A DNA stretch of 64,000 bases, taken from positions 1-64,000 of the forward strand of contig DEML01000003.1 of NCBI GenBank assembly GCA_002359185.1. The letters are read 5' to 3'. The position numbers and the translations under genes are program-made. Shown here piece by piece: positions 47,255 to 58,000 of this stretch (within the stretch, counting starts at the first letter, position 1; every line of letters starts with the position of its first letter). This DNA is from Planctomycetaceae bacterium UBA2671 (GTDB taxonomy: Bacteria > Planctomycetota > Planctomycetia > Planctomycetales > Planctomycetaceae). The notes under the pieces are model-generated. The model ran no database searches, had not been told where the DNA came from, and was given only the letters and a program-made list of their open reading frames with translations.

Positions 47255-48301
47255 ATGATGGCAGACCAAAAACCAGATCCTCAGAAAATGACATCCTCCC
47301 TCACGACCGCCAATGGCGAGCAGGTTGTGCGGCTGGTCATTGAGGCTCAGTCGACTACGAAATCCCGCTGGGGAACGCGAATTTTGGGGTTACTTCTGAT
47401 GTTTTCCATCATTTTGAACCTGATGCTGCTTTCATCCTATGGCGACTATTTCAATGAATTTGATGGTCCCCTGGAGCGATACTATTCAGGCAGTAAGGAG
47501 GCCGAGCAGAAAATCGCATTGATTCGAGTCTCTACAACGATCATGCCGCCCTATACAGAGCGGATTCTTGAGCAGATCAAAAAAGCGAATGAAGACGATT
47601 CCATCAAAGGGATGGTACTCGTTGTCGATAGCCCCGGTGGACTCGTCGCTGACAGTCATCAGATTTATCATCGCCTGAATAAATTTGCGGAAACGAAACC
47701 GATTTATGTGCAGATGCAGCGACTGGCTGCTTCCGGAGGTTATTACATCGCGATGGGTGGTGGTGATAAAGGGAAACTGTTTGCCGAGCCGACAACCTGG
47801 ACGGGATCGATTGGCGTGATTATTCCCCATTACAATATGACGGAATTGGCCGACAAAGTGGGGGTGCAGTCCGAGCCATTAAAGACGGGTGAGTTCAAAG
47901 ATTCTCTGAGTATGTTCAAGCCGATCAGTGAACGGGATCGGGAAGTCTGGGATGGGATTCTCGATGAAGCCTATCAGAAATTTCTCGGGGTGATTGAAAA
48001 TGGTCGCCCTGATATGACTCGTCAGCAGATTGAAGATATTGCGACAGGCCGCATTTTTACGGCTGATCAGGCGATTGCGAATGGCATGGTTGATGAAATC
48101 AGTTTTCTGGATGATACGATTGCGAAGTTGGAAACGGATTTGAAAGCTGGGCCGATGCGGGTGATAGAATATGAATATCCTCCGACATTGACGGACGTGT
48201 TACTCGGTTCAGCTTCGGCGGAAAGTGAAATGTCTCTGCTGAAACAGCTGCTTGGTTCGCCGGCTCCTCGAGCGTTTTATCTTTTGGGTGGTTCGCAATA
48301 A
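47255..48301 (+). CDS. sppA: Signal peptide peptidase SppA-type S49 protease
   Basis: Membrane-anchored serine protease of 348 residues with one N-terminal span (ILGLLLMFSIILNLMLLS, about 43-60). The S49 core has VVDSPGGLV, the catalytic serine S160 in LAASGGYYIAM and the general-base lysine K210 in PLKTGEF. The serine-lysine spacing and single-domain length match the short SppA form. It degrades cleaved signal peptides within or next to the membrane. Two adjacent ATG codons (47255, 47258) follow AGGA; the second has the better spacing. A GTAG hairpin separates it from purM. Confidence 0.88.
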   Translation: MMADQKPDPQKMTSSLTTANGEQVVRLVIEAQSTTKSRWGTRILGLLLMFSIILNLMLLSSYGDYFNEFDGPLERYYSGSKEAEQKIALIRVSTTIMPPYTERILEQIKKANEDDSIKGMVLVVDSPGGLVADSHQIYHRLNKFAETKPIYVQMQRLAASGGYYIAMGGGDKGKLFAEPTTWTGSIGVIIPHYNMTELADKVGVQSEPLKTGEFKDSLSMFKPISERDREVWDGILDEAYQKFLGVIENGRPDMTRQQIEDIATGRIFTADQAIANGMVDEISFLDDTIAKLETDLKAGPMRVIEYEYPPTLTDVLLGSASAESEMSLLKQLLGSPAPRAFYLLGGSQ

Positions 48302-48331
48302 TTACGACGGACGCAACCTGCCTAGCGAAAA

Positions 48332-48357
48332 TTAGACAGGCTGGAAGCCTGTCCTAC
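48332..48357 (-). repeat. GTAG hairpin (REP-like), copy upstream of purM
   Basis: Contains GACAGGCTGGAAGCCTGTC (eight-base stem, three-base loop) followed by CTAC, that is, a 5' GTAG on the minus strand. The full 26 bases are identical to those at 49449-49474. Confidence 0.75.
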
Positions 48358-48387
48358 GGGGACAATTAACAAAACAGGATCAGGTCG

Positions 48388-49437
48388 ATGAGTGGAATTG
48401 ATTATAAGTCCTCTGGAGTGGACCTGGATGTCTACGAAGAGTCGATGCGTCGCGTCGGCAAACTGGTCCAGAGTACGACGACGCCCGGTGTCATGCCTCT
48501 TCCGGGCGGTTTTGCCGGATTGTTTCGGCTGTTTTCGGAAGGTCGACAATATAAAGATCCGGTGATTGTTTCGGGAACTGATGGCGTCGGCACCAAAATC
48601 AAAGTCGCTCAGTTGACGAATCGCTTCGATACGATTGGGATCGATCTGGTCGCGATGTGCGTGAACGATTGCCTCTGCACAGGAGCGTTGCCGCTTTTCT
48701 TTCTCGATTATGTGGCGATGAGCCATGATGATCCGACGTTAACGGAAGCACTCGTAACGGGGATCGCTGAAGGATGTCGTCAGGCAGGGATGGCATTAAT
48801 CGGCGGCGAGACAGCGATCATGCCTGACTTGTATCGTCGGGGAGATTTTGACCTGGCAGGCTTTAGCGTGGGAGTCGTTGAACGAGAGGATGTCCTTACA
48901 TGTAAGGAAGTTAAGCCGGGGGATGTTGTCTTTGGCATTGCTTCCTCAGGCTTACATTCGAACGGTTTCTCACTCGTTCGAAAAGTTGTCTTTGAGCATG
49001 CGGGCTTGAGTGTCGATGATCATGTCGATGAACTCGGTACAACGGTCGGTGAGGCTCTGCTGACACCGACTGTCATTTATGCAAATCTGGTGCAGTCTGT
49101 TTTATCTGTTCCTGAACTTCGACCTCTTGTCCATTCCATCGCTCATATTACCGGGGGGGGGCTTCAGGAAAACCTGGCTCGCGTGCTGCCTGATAATGTC
49201 GATGCTGTACTGAAAAATAATTCATGGGAAATTCCAGCTGTGATGAGCTGGATTCAGAAACTTGGTGATGTTGCTCAAGCTGAGATGAATCGCGTGTTCA
49301 ATATGGGAATTGGGCTGGTCATTGTTTGCGATGCGAGTGGGGCGGAAGAAATCGAGGCGATCCTCAGCCAACAGGAGTTGACTTGTTATCGGCTTGGTGA
49401 GATTAAAAAGGGGAATGGTCAAGTTCAGCTAGGTTAG
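48388..49437 (+). CDS. purM: Phosphoribosylformylglycinamidine cyclo-ligase
   Basis: AIR synthetase of 349 residues, the fifth step of purine synthesis (FGAM + ATP to AIR). Diagnostic segments are SGTDGVGTKIKVA, GIDLVAMCVNDCL, GEGC-equivalent IGGETAIMPDLY, GIASSGLHSNGFSLVRK and AHITGGGLQENL. A run of nine G (49153-49161) encodes the three glycines of the last motif. Length and start agree with the family. It stands between two identical GTAG hairpins, and no other purine gene is adjacent. Confidence 0.96.
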   Translation: MSGIDYKSSGVDLDVYEESMRRVGKLVQSTTTPGVMPLPGGFAGLFRLFSEGRQYKDPVIVSGTDGVGTKIKVAQLTNRFDTIGIDLVAMCVNDCLCTGALPLFFLDYVAMSHDDPTLTEALVTGIAEGCRQAGMALIGGETAIMPDLYRRGDFDLAGFSVGVVEREDVLTCKEVKPGDVVFGIASSGLHSNGFSLVRKVVFEHAGLSVDDHVDELGTTVGEALLTPTVIYANLVQSVLSVPELRPLVHSIAHITGGGLQENLARVLPDNVDAVLKNNSWEIPAVMSWIQKLGDVAQAEMNRVFNMGIGLVIVCDASGAEEIEAILSQQELTCYRLGEIKKGNGQVQLG

Positions 49438-49448
49438 ATGAGCGTATT

Positions 49449-49474
49449 TTAGACAGGCTGGAAGCCTGTCCTAC
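49449..49474 (-). repeat. GTAG hairpin (REP-like), copy downstream of purM
   Basis: Identical over 26 bases to 48332-48357 and in the same orientation. It lies 12 bases after the purM stop and 20 bases before the next start. Confidence 0.75.
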
Positions 49475-49494
49475 CTTTGTGGTATCGGGATGTA

Positions 49495-50337
49495 ATGAGT
49501 GAGGGGAGTCCAGTTGAGGATGTGTTCAAACCCAATTATCTGGGTGTCTGGACACGCTGTGCTAAAAATTCGATTGTGCGGGAACTTTCATTTCGCAGTA
49601 ACTTTCTGATTACGATCATCACACGAGGGTTCTGGTTTGCTGCTCAACTGATTCTGTTTGAGATTATCTATCAGAATGTGAATACGATTGCCGACTGGAA
49701 TCGAGCCGAGTATTTCGGATTCATGGCGACGGGAATGCTGATCAATGCGATCATCGAAAGTCTGTTCATGCCGAACTGTGCGAATTTCAGCGAGTTGATT
49801 CGCACAGGGAATCTCGATTTCGTATTGCTCAAACCGATTGATACTCAATTCCTGATCTCGATCGAGAAAATCAATCTGGCAATGATGAATCAGATTCTGC
49901 TTTCAGGAGCATTGCTGGCATATTCGCTGGCGAATCTGGATCGCTCTATCGGTTTTGTGAATGTGCTGATGTATCTACTGTTGGTTGCTGTTGGGGTCAT
50001 CTTCTTTTACTGCCTGATGATCACGCTGGCGAGTACGAGTGTCTGGTTTGGACGCAATCAGGGCTTGTATGATTTCTGGTTTTACGTCACGGTCTTTGCC
50101 CGTTACCCGCAGCAAATTTACACAGGGGGCGCATTGGCCGAATCGATTCGGGTACTGTTCAGTTTCGTCCTGCCGATTCTGCTGGTCGTGACCGTTCCTG
50201 CTCAGATTCTGGTGAATAAAGCTCTGGAACCTTCCTGGATTGCGCTGTGGTCGGTCATGATGACTGCCATCTTTTTTGTGGTTTCCCGCCGCGTGTTTTT
50301 GTGGTCAATCGGGAAGTACCGCAGCGCAAGTAGCTGA
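49495..50337 (+). CDS. ABC-2 family transporter permease
   Basis: Integral membrane protein of about 280 residues with six predicted spans. It resembles the ABC-2 family of permeases (DUF990 type) with [16 protein letters not shown] and the loop [12 protein letters not shown] at 49495 follows GGGA; a TTG six codons earlier lies next to the hairpin repeat and is less likely. These permeases usually come as a pair with an ATPase encoded alongside. Neither is adjacent here, so the ATPase must lie elsewhere. The substrate is unknown. Confidence 0.8.
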   Translation: MSEGSPVEDVFKPNYLGVWTRCAKNSIVRELSFRSNFLITIITRGFWFAAQLILFEIIYQNVNTIADWNRAEYFGFMATGMLINAIIESLFMPNCANFSELIRTGNLDFVLLKPIDTQFLISIEKINLAMMNQILLSGALLAYSLANLDRSIGFVNVLMYLLLVAVGVIFFYCLMITLASTSVWFGRNQGLYDFWFYVTVFARYPQQIYTGGALAESIRVLFSFVLPILLVVTVPAQILVNKALEPSWIALWSVMMTAIFFVVSRRVFLWSIGKYRSASS

Positions 50338-50511
50338 TTATCAGGTATTTGCAATTTTCGACTTCTCAATAAATCCTCAAGAAGATCGCATTTTCTAACA
50401 GAATCTTCTCGACGACTTAGGTTGAAAAGACTTATAATCAAGTTCCAATGTGATCATGCATTTAGGATTCATCCCACCTGATTTCCCTCCAGCAGAATTG
50501 ATTATGCCATC

Positions 50512-53500
50512 GTGTCATTTTGCAAATTAAAATCTGTCAGAATACTGTTAACGATCTTTCTGATTCTGGTTACAGTAAATCGTGATTCAAAATCTGCGGA
50601 AGACAATGCGTTTGCACCACAAGATCTGGAGTTCTTTGAAAAGCAGGTTCGGCCTCTACTGGTAGAGCATTGTTATTCGTGTCACAGTTCAAAGTCGGAG
50701 AAACTCAAAGCCGGATTGTATGTCGATCGTCGCTCCACATTGTTAAAGGGAGGCGATTCCGGCCCGGCTATTGTGCCTCATAATGTTGAGGAGAGTCTAT
50801 TCATCGAAGCAGTTCGTTATGACTCATACGAGATGCCCCCCAAAGGGAAATTGTCCGACGATAAGATCGCGATCTTCGAAAAGTGGATCAGTCTGGGAGC
50901 CCCCTGGCCGACTGAGGAGAGTCCGGAAGAGGAAACTGGACGCGAAGTATTCGACTTACAAAAACGGAAAGCAGAACACTGGGTCTGGCAACCGATTGAG
51001 TCTCCAGATATACCTGTAGTCAGCGATAAAAAATGGCCTCAGGATGACATCGATCATTTTATTCTTCACAGGCTCGAAACAGCAGAATTGTCTCCAGCAG
51101 AGGAAACGGATCGGAATGCGCTCGTTCGACGATTGTATTTCGATCTGATTGGATTACCCCCGACGCCGGAGCAAGTGAATCGCTTTTTCAATGATCAGAG
51201 TCCCAATGCTATCGAACGTCTTGTGGATGAGCTACTTGCTTCACCTCACTATGGAGAACGCTGGGGACGACACTGGCTCGATCTGGTTCGCTATGCCGAA
51301 TCCCGCGGGCACGAGTTCGATGAGGATGCGCGCAATGCCTATCAATATCGGGATTATGTCATCCGGGCTTTGAATGCAGATGTTCCTTATGATCAATTTG
51401 TGCGAGAGCAGATTGCAGGAGATTTGATTGAATCTCCGCGACTGCATCCCACAGAAGGATTTAACGAATCGATTCTGGGAACAGGTTTCTGGTTTCTCGG
51501 AGAGTGGGTGCACTCGCCGGTGGATATTAGTAAAGACGAGTCTGATCGATTCGACAATATGATCGATGTCATGTCCAAAACATTTCTGGGAGTGACCGTT
51601 TCCTGTGCCCGCTGTCACGATCATAAGTTCGATGCCATTTCCACAGCTGACTATTATGCGTTGACCGGATTTCTACAGAGCAGTTGTTATCGGCAGGTGC
51701 GATTTGAATCACTCGAACATAACCATGAGATTGCAGAGCAACTTGAGGCACTCAATGCAAAATATCAACAGAAATTGACGACACTGCTGAATGATCCTTT
51801 GCTGACTGACAACACCACTGAAGTCTCCCTGATTACCTCCACAAAGGATGTATCGACTGAAATCGGAAATGATATCCTTATTGACTATGGTCAATTTGCA
51901 AAGGAAAACTATTTGCAGGATGGTTTTGTGTTTGGTCTTCGTCCCCGAAAAGCAGGGGAGTATTTATTAACGGAGAACTCTGGTCAACCAGAATTGACAT
52001 TAGCACTGAACGATGCTGCAGCTAGCGATTCCTTCTGGAATGGGCTCGAATCTGTCAGTGAATCGCCCACTCAGATGCGAGATCGTCTTGCGAAAATCCC
52101 TCGCAGTGGACGCACCCTTCGCACGCCAACTTTTTCTGTTGACGATGGAATTGTTTCTGCGCGAGTCAACGGAAGTGGATATGTTGTAGCCTGTGTCGAT
52201 TCTCATCGTCTGGTAGCCGGCCCGTTGCATAATGAAACGATACAAGAGATTAAGCCTGAGCAAACCTGGGTTCAATTAAATCTGAAGCGTTACACAGGGC
52301 ATCGCATCCATCTGGAATTCACGCCTGCCGAAAAAGCTCAACTTGAAGTTCTGTGCGTTGTGCAGGGTAATGATGCAGCAATCCTCAAGCAGATTGAACA
52401 GGAAGACGAGAGACAAGCTGCAGAGGTTCAAAGCCAGATTATTGAATTGAATGAACGACTTGCAGAACCGGGAACAGTGTCAGATCAAGTTGCAGATATC
52501 TTGCAAAAATGGACAGAAGAAAAACGAAAGTTAAAAGAACAAGTGCAACAGAAATCGCATCTGGCAATGGCGATGCTGGATGGTACGGGTGAAGATGGCC
52601 CACTGCTAATTCGTGGAAGTTCTTCTAATCCTGGTCCTATCGTTTCAAGACGTTTTCTGACTGCTGTTTCCGGTGACGAGCCGATGAATCCTCAGCAGGG
52701 AAGTGGACGGCTCGAACTGGCAGAACAAATCAATTCCCCGACGAATCCGCTGACATCCAGAGTGATTGTCAATCGCATCTGGCATCACTTGCTGGGTCGG
52801 GGGATCGTCCCGACAACTGATGATTTTGGTGTGCTGGGACAACGTCCGACACATCCGGATCTGCTCGACTATTTGGCAGTACAGTTCCGTGAAGATGGGC
52901 AATCCATCAAGAAGATGATTCGCAGAATAGTTCTTTCGCGAACCTATCAGATGTCGAGTCAGTATCGAGCAGAGGCATTGGTGCGGGATCCTAAAAATTT
53001 ATTGTGGCATTATCGTCCTCCCAAAAGATTAGAAGGAGAAGTGATTCGTGATTCTCTTCTCGCGATATCTGGCAGACTGGATGAATCGATGTATGGAGAG
53101 TCGATCCCGATTCATTTGACGTCCTTCATGGACGGAAGGGGTCGTCCTGGAAAAAGTGGTCCACTGGATGGAAACAACCGAAGATCGATTTACATTTCCG
53201 TACGACGAAATTTCATCTCTCCATTCATGCTGGCATTCGATACTCCGGTCCCGTTCAGCACTATGGGTAGCCGAACGGTATCGAATGTGCCTGCTCAGGC
53301 ATTGATCCTGATGAATGATCCTCTGGTCGTCGAACTAACCAAATCATGGGCAGGGCGAGTCTGTTCTGCGGTTTCGCCCCAGGACGAACAATCAATAAAT
53401 GCGGGCCTGAAGACTTTCTATGAGACCGCTTTTGCACGCCAACCGAGCCAGCAGGAACTGGAAATCGCCATGAAGTTTATGAGGGAACAGTCGCAGGCTA

Positions 53501-53586
53501 GAAATCTGCCTCTCAATCATGTGGAATTGTGGTCAGACATCGCTCACGCTCTCGTGAATACGAAGGAATTTATTTTTATCCGATGA
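50512..53586 (+). CDS. PSD1 / DUF1549-DUF1553 planctomycete cytochrome c protein
   Basis: Exported protein of 1024 residues with a signal peptide from the GTG at 50512; no in-frame ATG precedes it. The N-terminal planctomycete cytochrome domain has C54-x2-C57-H58 (CYSCHSS). DUF1549 follows with NALVRRLYFDLIGLPPTPEQ, ERWGRHWLDLVRYAESRG and a second CxxCH at C365-C368-H369 (CARCHDHKFD). A coiled-coil stretch lies near 625-690, then DUF1553 (NPLTSRVIVNRIWHHLLGRG, GTTDDFG-type VPTTDDFGVLGQRPTHPDLL). The stop overlaps the next start by four bases, coupling it to its DUF1501 partner. The protein is periplasmic; its function is unestablished. Confidence 0.92.
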   Translation: MSFCKLKSVRILLTIFLILVTVNRDSKSAEDNAFAPQDLEFFEKQVRPLLVEHCYSCHSSKSEKLKAGLYVDRRSTLLKGGDSGPAIVPHNVEESLFIEAVRYDSYEMPPKGKLSDDKIAIFEKWISLGAPWPTEESPEEETGREVFDLQKRKAEHWVWQPIESPDIPVVSDKKWPQDDIDHFILHRLETAELSPAEETDRNALVRRLYFDLIGLPPTPEQVNRFFNDQSPNAIERLVDELLASPHYGERWGRHWLDLVRYAESRGHEFDEDARNAYQYRDYVIRALNADVPYDQFVREQIAGDLIESPRLHPTEGFNESILGTGFWFLGEWVHSPVDISKDESDRFDNMIDVMSKTFLGVTVSCARCHDHKFDAISTADYYALTGFLQSSCYRQVRFESLEHNHEIAEQLEALNAKYQQKLTTLLNDPLLTDNTTEVSLITSTKDVSTEIGNDILIDYGQFAKENYLQDGFVFGLRPRKAGEYLLTENSGQPELTLALNDAAASDSFWNGLESVSESPTQMRDRLAKIPRSGRTLRTPTFSVDDGIVSARVNGSGYVVACVDSHRLVAGPLHNETIQEIKPEQTWVQLNLKRYTGHRIHLEFTPAEKAQLEVLCVVQGNDAAILKQIEQEDERQAAEVQSQIIELNERLAEPGTVSDQVADILQKWTEEKRKLKEQVQQKSHLAMAMLDGTGEDGPLLIRGSSSNPGPIVSRRFLTAVSGDEPMNPQQGSGRLELAEQINSPTNPLTSRVIVNRIWHHLLGRGIVPTTDDFGVLGQRPTHPDLLDYLAVQFREDGQSIKKMIRRIVLSRTYQMSSQYRAEALVRDPKNLLWHYRPPKRLEGEVIRDSLLAISGRLDESMYGESIPIHLTSFMDGRGRPGKSGPLDGNNRRSIYISVRRNFISPFMLAFDTPVPFSTMGSRTVSNVPAQALILMNDPLVVELTKSWAGRVCSAVSPQDEQSINAGLKTFYETAFARQPSQQELEIAMKFMREQSQARNLPLNHVELWSDIAHALVNTKEFIFIR

Positions 53587-55037
53587 ATAATCTCTCCCCC
53601 TATCCCTGCCAGAGAATTCAATCGTCACCCCTCTCGCGTCGCGACATGTTGCGAAAATGCGCAGGAGGATTTGGCGCGGTTGCCCTGTCTGCCCTGGCTC
53701 AAGATCCTACCTATGGGCTTACTAAGGCTTCGGAAACAGAAATCAGCAAAGCCGGTCATGGACCGCATTTCCAGCCTCGTGCAAAGAATGTGATCTTCCT
53801 CTATATGGATGGAGGACCATCGCAGGTCGATACCTTCGATCCCAAGCCGATGCTTGACAAATACAACGGCCAGAATCCGGGAGAATTATTTACTCTGGAG
53901 CCGACGCAGTTCAATAATACCGGAAAGGTGCTGGCCAGTCCGTGGAAATTCACATCGCATGGGGAATCGGGAATTCCTGTCAGTTCACTTTTTCCTCAAG
54001 TGGCTACCTGTGTCGATGAACTGGCTGTGATTCGCTCGATGGTTTCAGAGTTCCCCGAGCACACCTTTGCCAACTATTTTCTACATACCGGCAGCGGTTT
54101 GCAGGGACGCCCCAGCATGGGTGCGTGGGTGAACTATGGATTGGGAAGTGAATGTGAAAACATTCCCGGGTTTGTGGCGATCAATGGAGGATTGATTCCT
54201 CCCGGCGGACTGGATTGTTTTGGCAGCGGATTCCTGCCCGCCAGTTATCAGGGCTCTGTTTTCAAACCTTCTGGCAGTGCTGTTGCGAATATTCAACGAA
54301 CAGAGAAAACGGCAGAGCTTCAAAAGCAGAAACTCGATTTAATCGGTCAACTCGATCAGATGGCGACTCAGAAGTTTGGCAAACACGACAGTTTGGAATC
54401 AGCGATCAAGAATTATGAGATGGCTTATGAAATGCAAATGGCTGTTCCTGATTTGATGTCTCTGAAAGAAGAGCCTCAGCATATTCAGTCACTTTATGGG
54501 CTGGATGCTGAGTATGAGCCGACAAAAATCTATGCGGCTGAATGTCTGATGGCGAGACGATTAATTGAACGGGGAGTGCGGTTTGTCGAACTGACCTGCC
54601 CAAATGTTCGACATGATCGCTGGGATCAGCATTCCAATTTGAAGAAGGGGCACGAAGATAATGCCCGAGCAGTCGATCAACCAATTGCGGCTCTGTTGAA
54701 AGACTTGAGGCAGCGAGGTTTACTCGATGAAACTCTGGTTGTGTGGGCGGGAGAATTTGGTCGGACACCCTTTGCACAAGGGAATGATGGTCGCGATCAT
54801 AACCAGTATGGCTTTACCATCTGGATGGCAGGTGGAGGCGTGAAAGCAGGAACTGTTTACGGAGCCACTGACGAATGGGGTTATAAGGCCATCGAAAACC
54901 GAACGGAAATTCACGATTTGCATGCCACTATGCTACACTTATTGGGAGTTGATCATACCCAGTCCACTTATCGATTCGGTGGTCGCGATATGCGATTGAC
55001 CGATGTCAAAGGCCATCTGATTCACGATATTATTTAA
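53583..55037 (+). CDS. DUF1501 protein with Tat leader
   Basis: Protein of 484 residues starting at the ATG that overlaps the upstream stop (ATGA, 53583-53586). The leader LSRRDMLRKCAGGFGAVALS is of the twin-arginine type. The body is a DUF1501 domain with an alkaline-phosphatase/sulfatase-like fold: IFLYMDGGPSQVDTFDPKP, RFVELTCPNVRHDRWDQH, VVWAGEFGRTPFAQGNDGRD and HDLHATMLHLLGVDH. The metal ligands of that fold (Asp, His) appear retained. It is the regular partner of DUF1549/DUF1553 cytochromes in planctomycetes. Confidence 0.92.
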   Translation: MNNLSPYPCQRIQSSPLSRRDMLRKCAGGFGAVALSALAQDPTYGLTKASETEISKAGHGPHFQPRAKNVIFLYMDGGPSQVDTFDPKPMLDKYNGQNPGELFTLEPTQFNNTGKVLASPWKFTSHGESGIPVSSLFPQVATCVDELAVIRSMVSEFPEHTFANYFLHTGSGLQGRPSMGAWVNYGLGSECENIPGFVAINGGLIPPGGLDCFGSGFLPASYQGSVFKPSGSAVANIQRTEKTAELQKQKLDLIGQLDQMATQKFGKHDSLESAIKNYEMAYEMQMAVPDLMSLKEEPQHIQSLYGLDAEYEPTKIYAAECLMARRLIERGVRFVELTCPNVRHDRWDQHSNLKKGHEDNARAVDQPIAALLKDLRQRGLLDETLVVWAGEFGRTPFAQGNDGRDHNQYGFTIWMAGGGVKAGTVYGATDEWGYKAIENRTEIHDLHATMLHLLGVDHTQSTYRFGGRDMRLTDVKGHLIHDII

Positions 55038-55077
55038 AACGCTCAATTCCTCATTTCTTGCCCCAAAGTATTACCTC

Positions 55078-58000
55078 ATGCCGTATCTCTCCATGCGAAA
55101 TTACTCCTTGATTCTAACCGTATGCCTCTGCATGACGATTCTCATTTCAGAGAGTCCCGCAGATGACACCCCAGTGGCAGGCAATAAGCGGGTTGAAGAA
55201 GTCTTCAAGTCCTTCGGAGGCAAGGGGGTGATGTCGGATGGTTCTGATCCGACGCCACCGCTGGAGTCCCTCAAATCGTTTGAAGTCAAAGAGGGAATGA
55301 CGGTGGATTTGATCGCTCATGAGCCTGAAGTTTCCCAACCCCTGTTTCTCACCTGGGACTCTCGCGGTCGAATGTGGGTTCTACAGTATCGACAGTATCA
55401 ATACCCTGCTGGATTGAAGGTCGTTCGTTTCGATCAGTATTTGCGAGCAGTCTTTGATAAGATTCCCGATCCGCCACCAAAAGGAGTGAAGGGACTGGAC
55501 AAGGTTACGGTTCATGAAGATACCGATGGCGATGGCATCTATGATACATCAAAAGATGTCATAACAGGTTTGAATATCGCCTCTTCGGTTCAGGTTGGCA
55601 ATGGCGGCATCTGGGTCTTAAACCCTCCTTATTTGCTGTTTTATCCCGATGCTGACGGCGATGATATCCCCGATGGTGACCCCGAAGTCCACTTGAGTGG
55701 ATTTGGAATTCAAGATACGCATTCGATTGCCAACAGTCTGTTATGGGGACCGGATGGCTGGCTCTATGCTGCCAATGGCAGCACGACGGCTGGGGTTGTT
55801 AGTTCTGCAGTGACCAAAGGTGTTGAATTTCAGGGGCAGTGTATCTGGCGATATCATCCTGAAACGAAAGTGTTCGAGATTTATGCCGAAGGAGGCGGGA
55901 ATACTTTCAGTCTGGAAATTGACTCTAAAGGACGCGTTTTTTCTGGAACCAACGGCGGAAATACGCGGGGGTATTATTATCCCCAAGGCAGTTACGCTGA
56001 TAAGAACTGGGGAAAACATGGTCCTCTCACGAACCCGTACGCGTTTGGATATTTTACTCACATGGGTTTTGAAGGAGATGGCAGGCGTTTTGCACAAGCC
56101 TTTCTCATCTATGAAGGCGGGTTGTTTCCCCAGGATTACAACGGCGATATTATTGCACCGAATTCTCTGCATAATGTGGTCTGGCACAGTGAACGAATTC
56201 CTCAGGGGTCGACTTACCGCACGGTAGATCACACGAACCTGCTCGAAAGTTCGGATCGCTGGTTTCGGCCGGTTTACAATGGCGTCGGTCCAGATGGAAG
56301 TGTTTATATTGCTGACTGGTCCGACACTCGCCTCAGTCATGTCAGCCCTGTGGACGACTGGCATAAAGAGAGTGGTCGTATTTATCGTGTCCGACCGACT
56401 GATTCATCACCCAATTATCAACTCGGAGATTTACATCAGAAGGCTGCCGAGGAGCTAATCACTTTATTCGAGCATTCGAACAAATGGGTACGTCGTCGTG
56501 CGATGCTGGAACTGGGCTGGCGTGGGGATAATTCCGTACTCGAGCAGTTGATTGCAAAAGTTAATGAGAAGTCATCGCTGGAAAGTTTATGGGCGTTGAA
56601 TCTAATGGGTGAGCTGGACTCCAAGCTTAGCCAAAAATGGTTGCAGCATCCGGATGAGCATATCCGCAGATGGATGGTCAGGCTAATCGGGGATGGCACA
56701 CTCAAAAATATAGATTCACAGGTTTATGAAGCGCTTGCCGCTGTTGCAGCAAATGAACCACAGGTGCAGGTCCGCAGTCAACTGGCTTCGACGGCTAAGC
56801 GAATCGAGGCTCAATATGCCCTTCCTGTTGTGACTCAACTATTACAACATGAGCAGGATCTATCGGATCCTCATATGGCTTTATTGTTATGGTGGGCGGT
56901 TGAAGCCCATGCGGAAGAGTTTGCCGAGATTGAAAAGACGTTTTCCAATCCGGAAGTGTGGTCACTGGAGTTGACTCAGACAGCGATCACAACACGGCTC
57001 ATGCAAAGATACGCTGCGGCAGGAACGCCCGAAGATTTGCAGTACTGTGCCCGTCTGGTAGAAATAGCACCGGATGACAAATCCCGTGAGCGTTTACTGA
57101 TGGGTTTGAATAAAGCTTTTCAGGGCCGAACAGTGCCACCACTTCCAGTATCACTGGAAAAAGCTCTGGCAGATTATCTGGATTCCCTCGGGAATGATGG
57201 CATTGTGCTGGCTTTACGTCAGGGAAAACCTGAAGCTGTTCCTCCTGCGATTAAAGCCTTGAAAGATACGAATAACGACCTGGGGCTGCGAATGGAACTG
57301 GCTCGCGCCTTTGGTGAGGTAAAGACTCCTGAAGTCGTCAGTACACTCGTCTCACTGGCGACTGGACGCAGTACGAATGAGCCTGCGTTTCAACGGGTAG
57401 CAATTCAATCGCTGGCAAATTATGACGATGCGGGAATTGCAAACAGTTTGATTGGTTCTTTTCAAAGTCGAATTTCAGCGGAACACAATTTACGAACTAC
57501 TGCCTGCCGTACACTTGCTTCCCGTAAAGACTGGGCCATGAAACTGGTGGACTATGTCAATTCCTGGCAGATGAAAGCAGAAGAAGTTCCAGCTGATGTC
57601 ATTCAGCAGTTACGAACATATGAGGATCCTGAACTCACTGCTGCAGTCGAACAGGCATTCGGAAAGCAAGTCCAGGTTTCCAAAGCCGAAAAAGCGGAGG
57701 AGATCAATCGATTACTACAAGTACTGATGGAAGCTGAAGGAGATGCTGCCAAAGGTGAGGTTCATTTCAAAAAGAAATGTGCGAACTGCCATAAGCTGTT
57801 TGGACAGGGGGAAACGATTGGACCTCCTTTAGATGGTTACGAGCGGGGAAATCCGAAATTCTGGTTGCCGGCTATGGTGGAGCCGAGCCTGGAAATTCGG
57901 GAAGGATATCAATCCTACATCGCGGTTACTTTGGATGGACGTGTCATCACAGGTATGGTTGCAGCTCAGGATCCTCAAACGGTTAACATCCGCACGGCTG

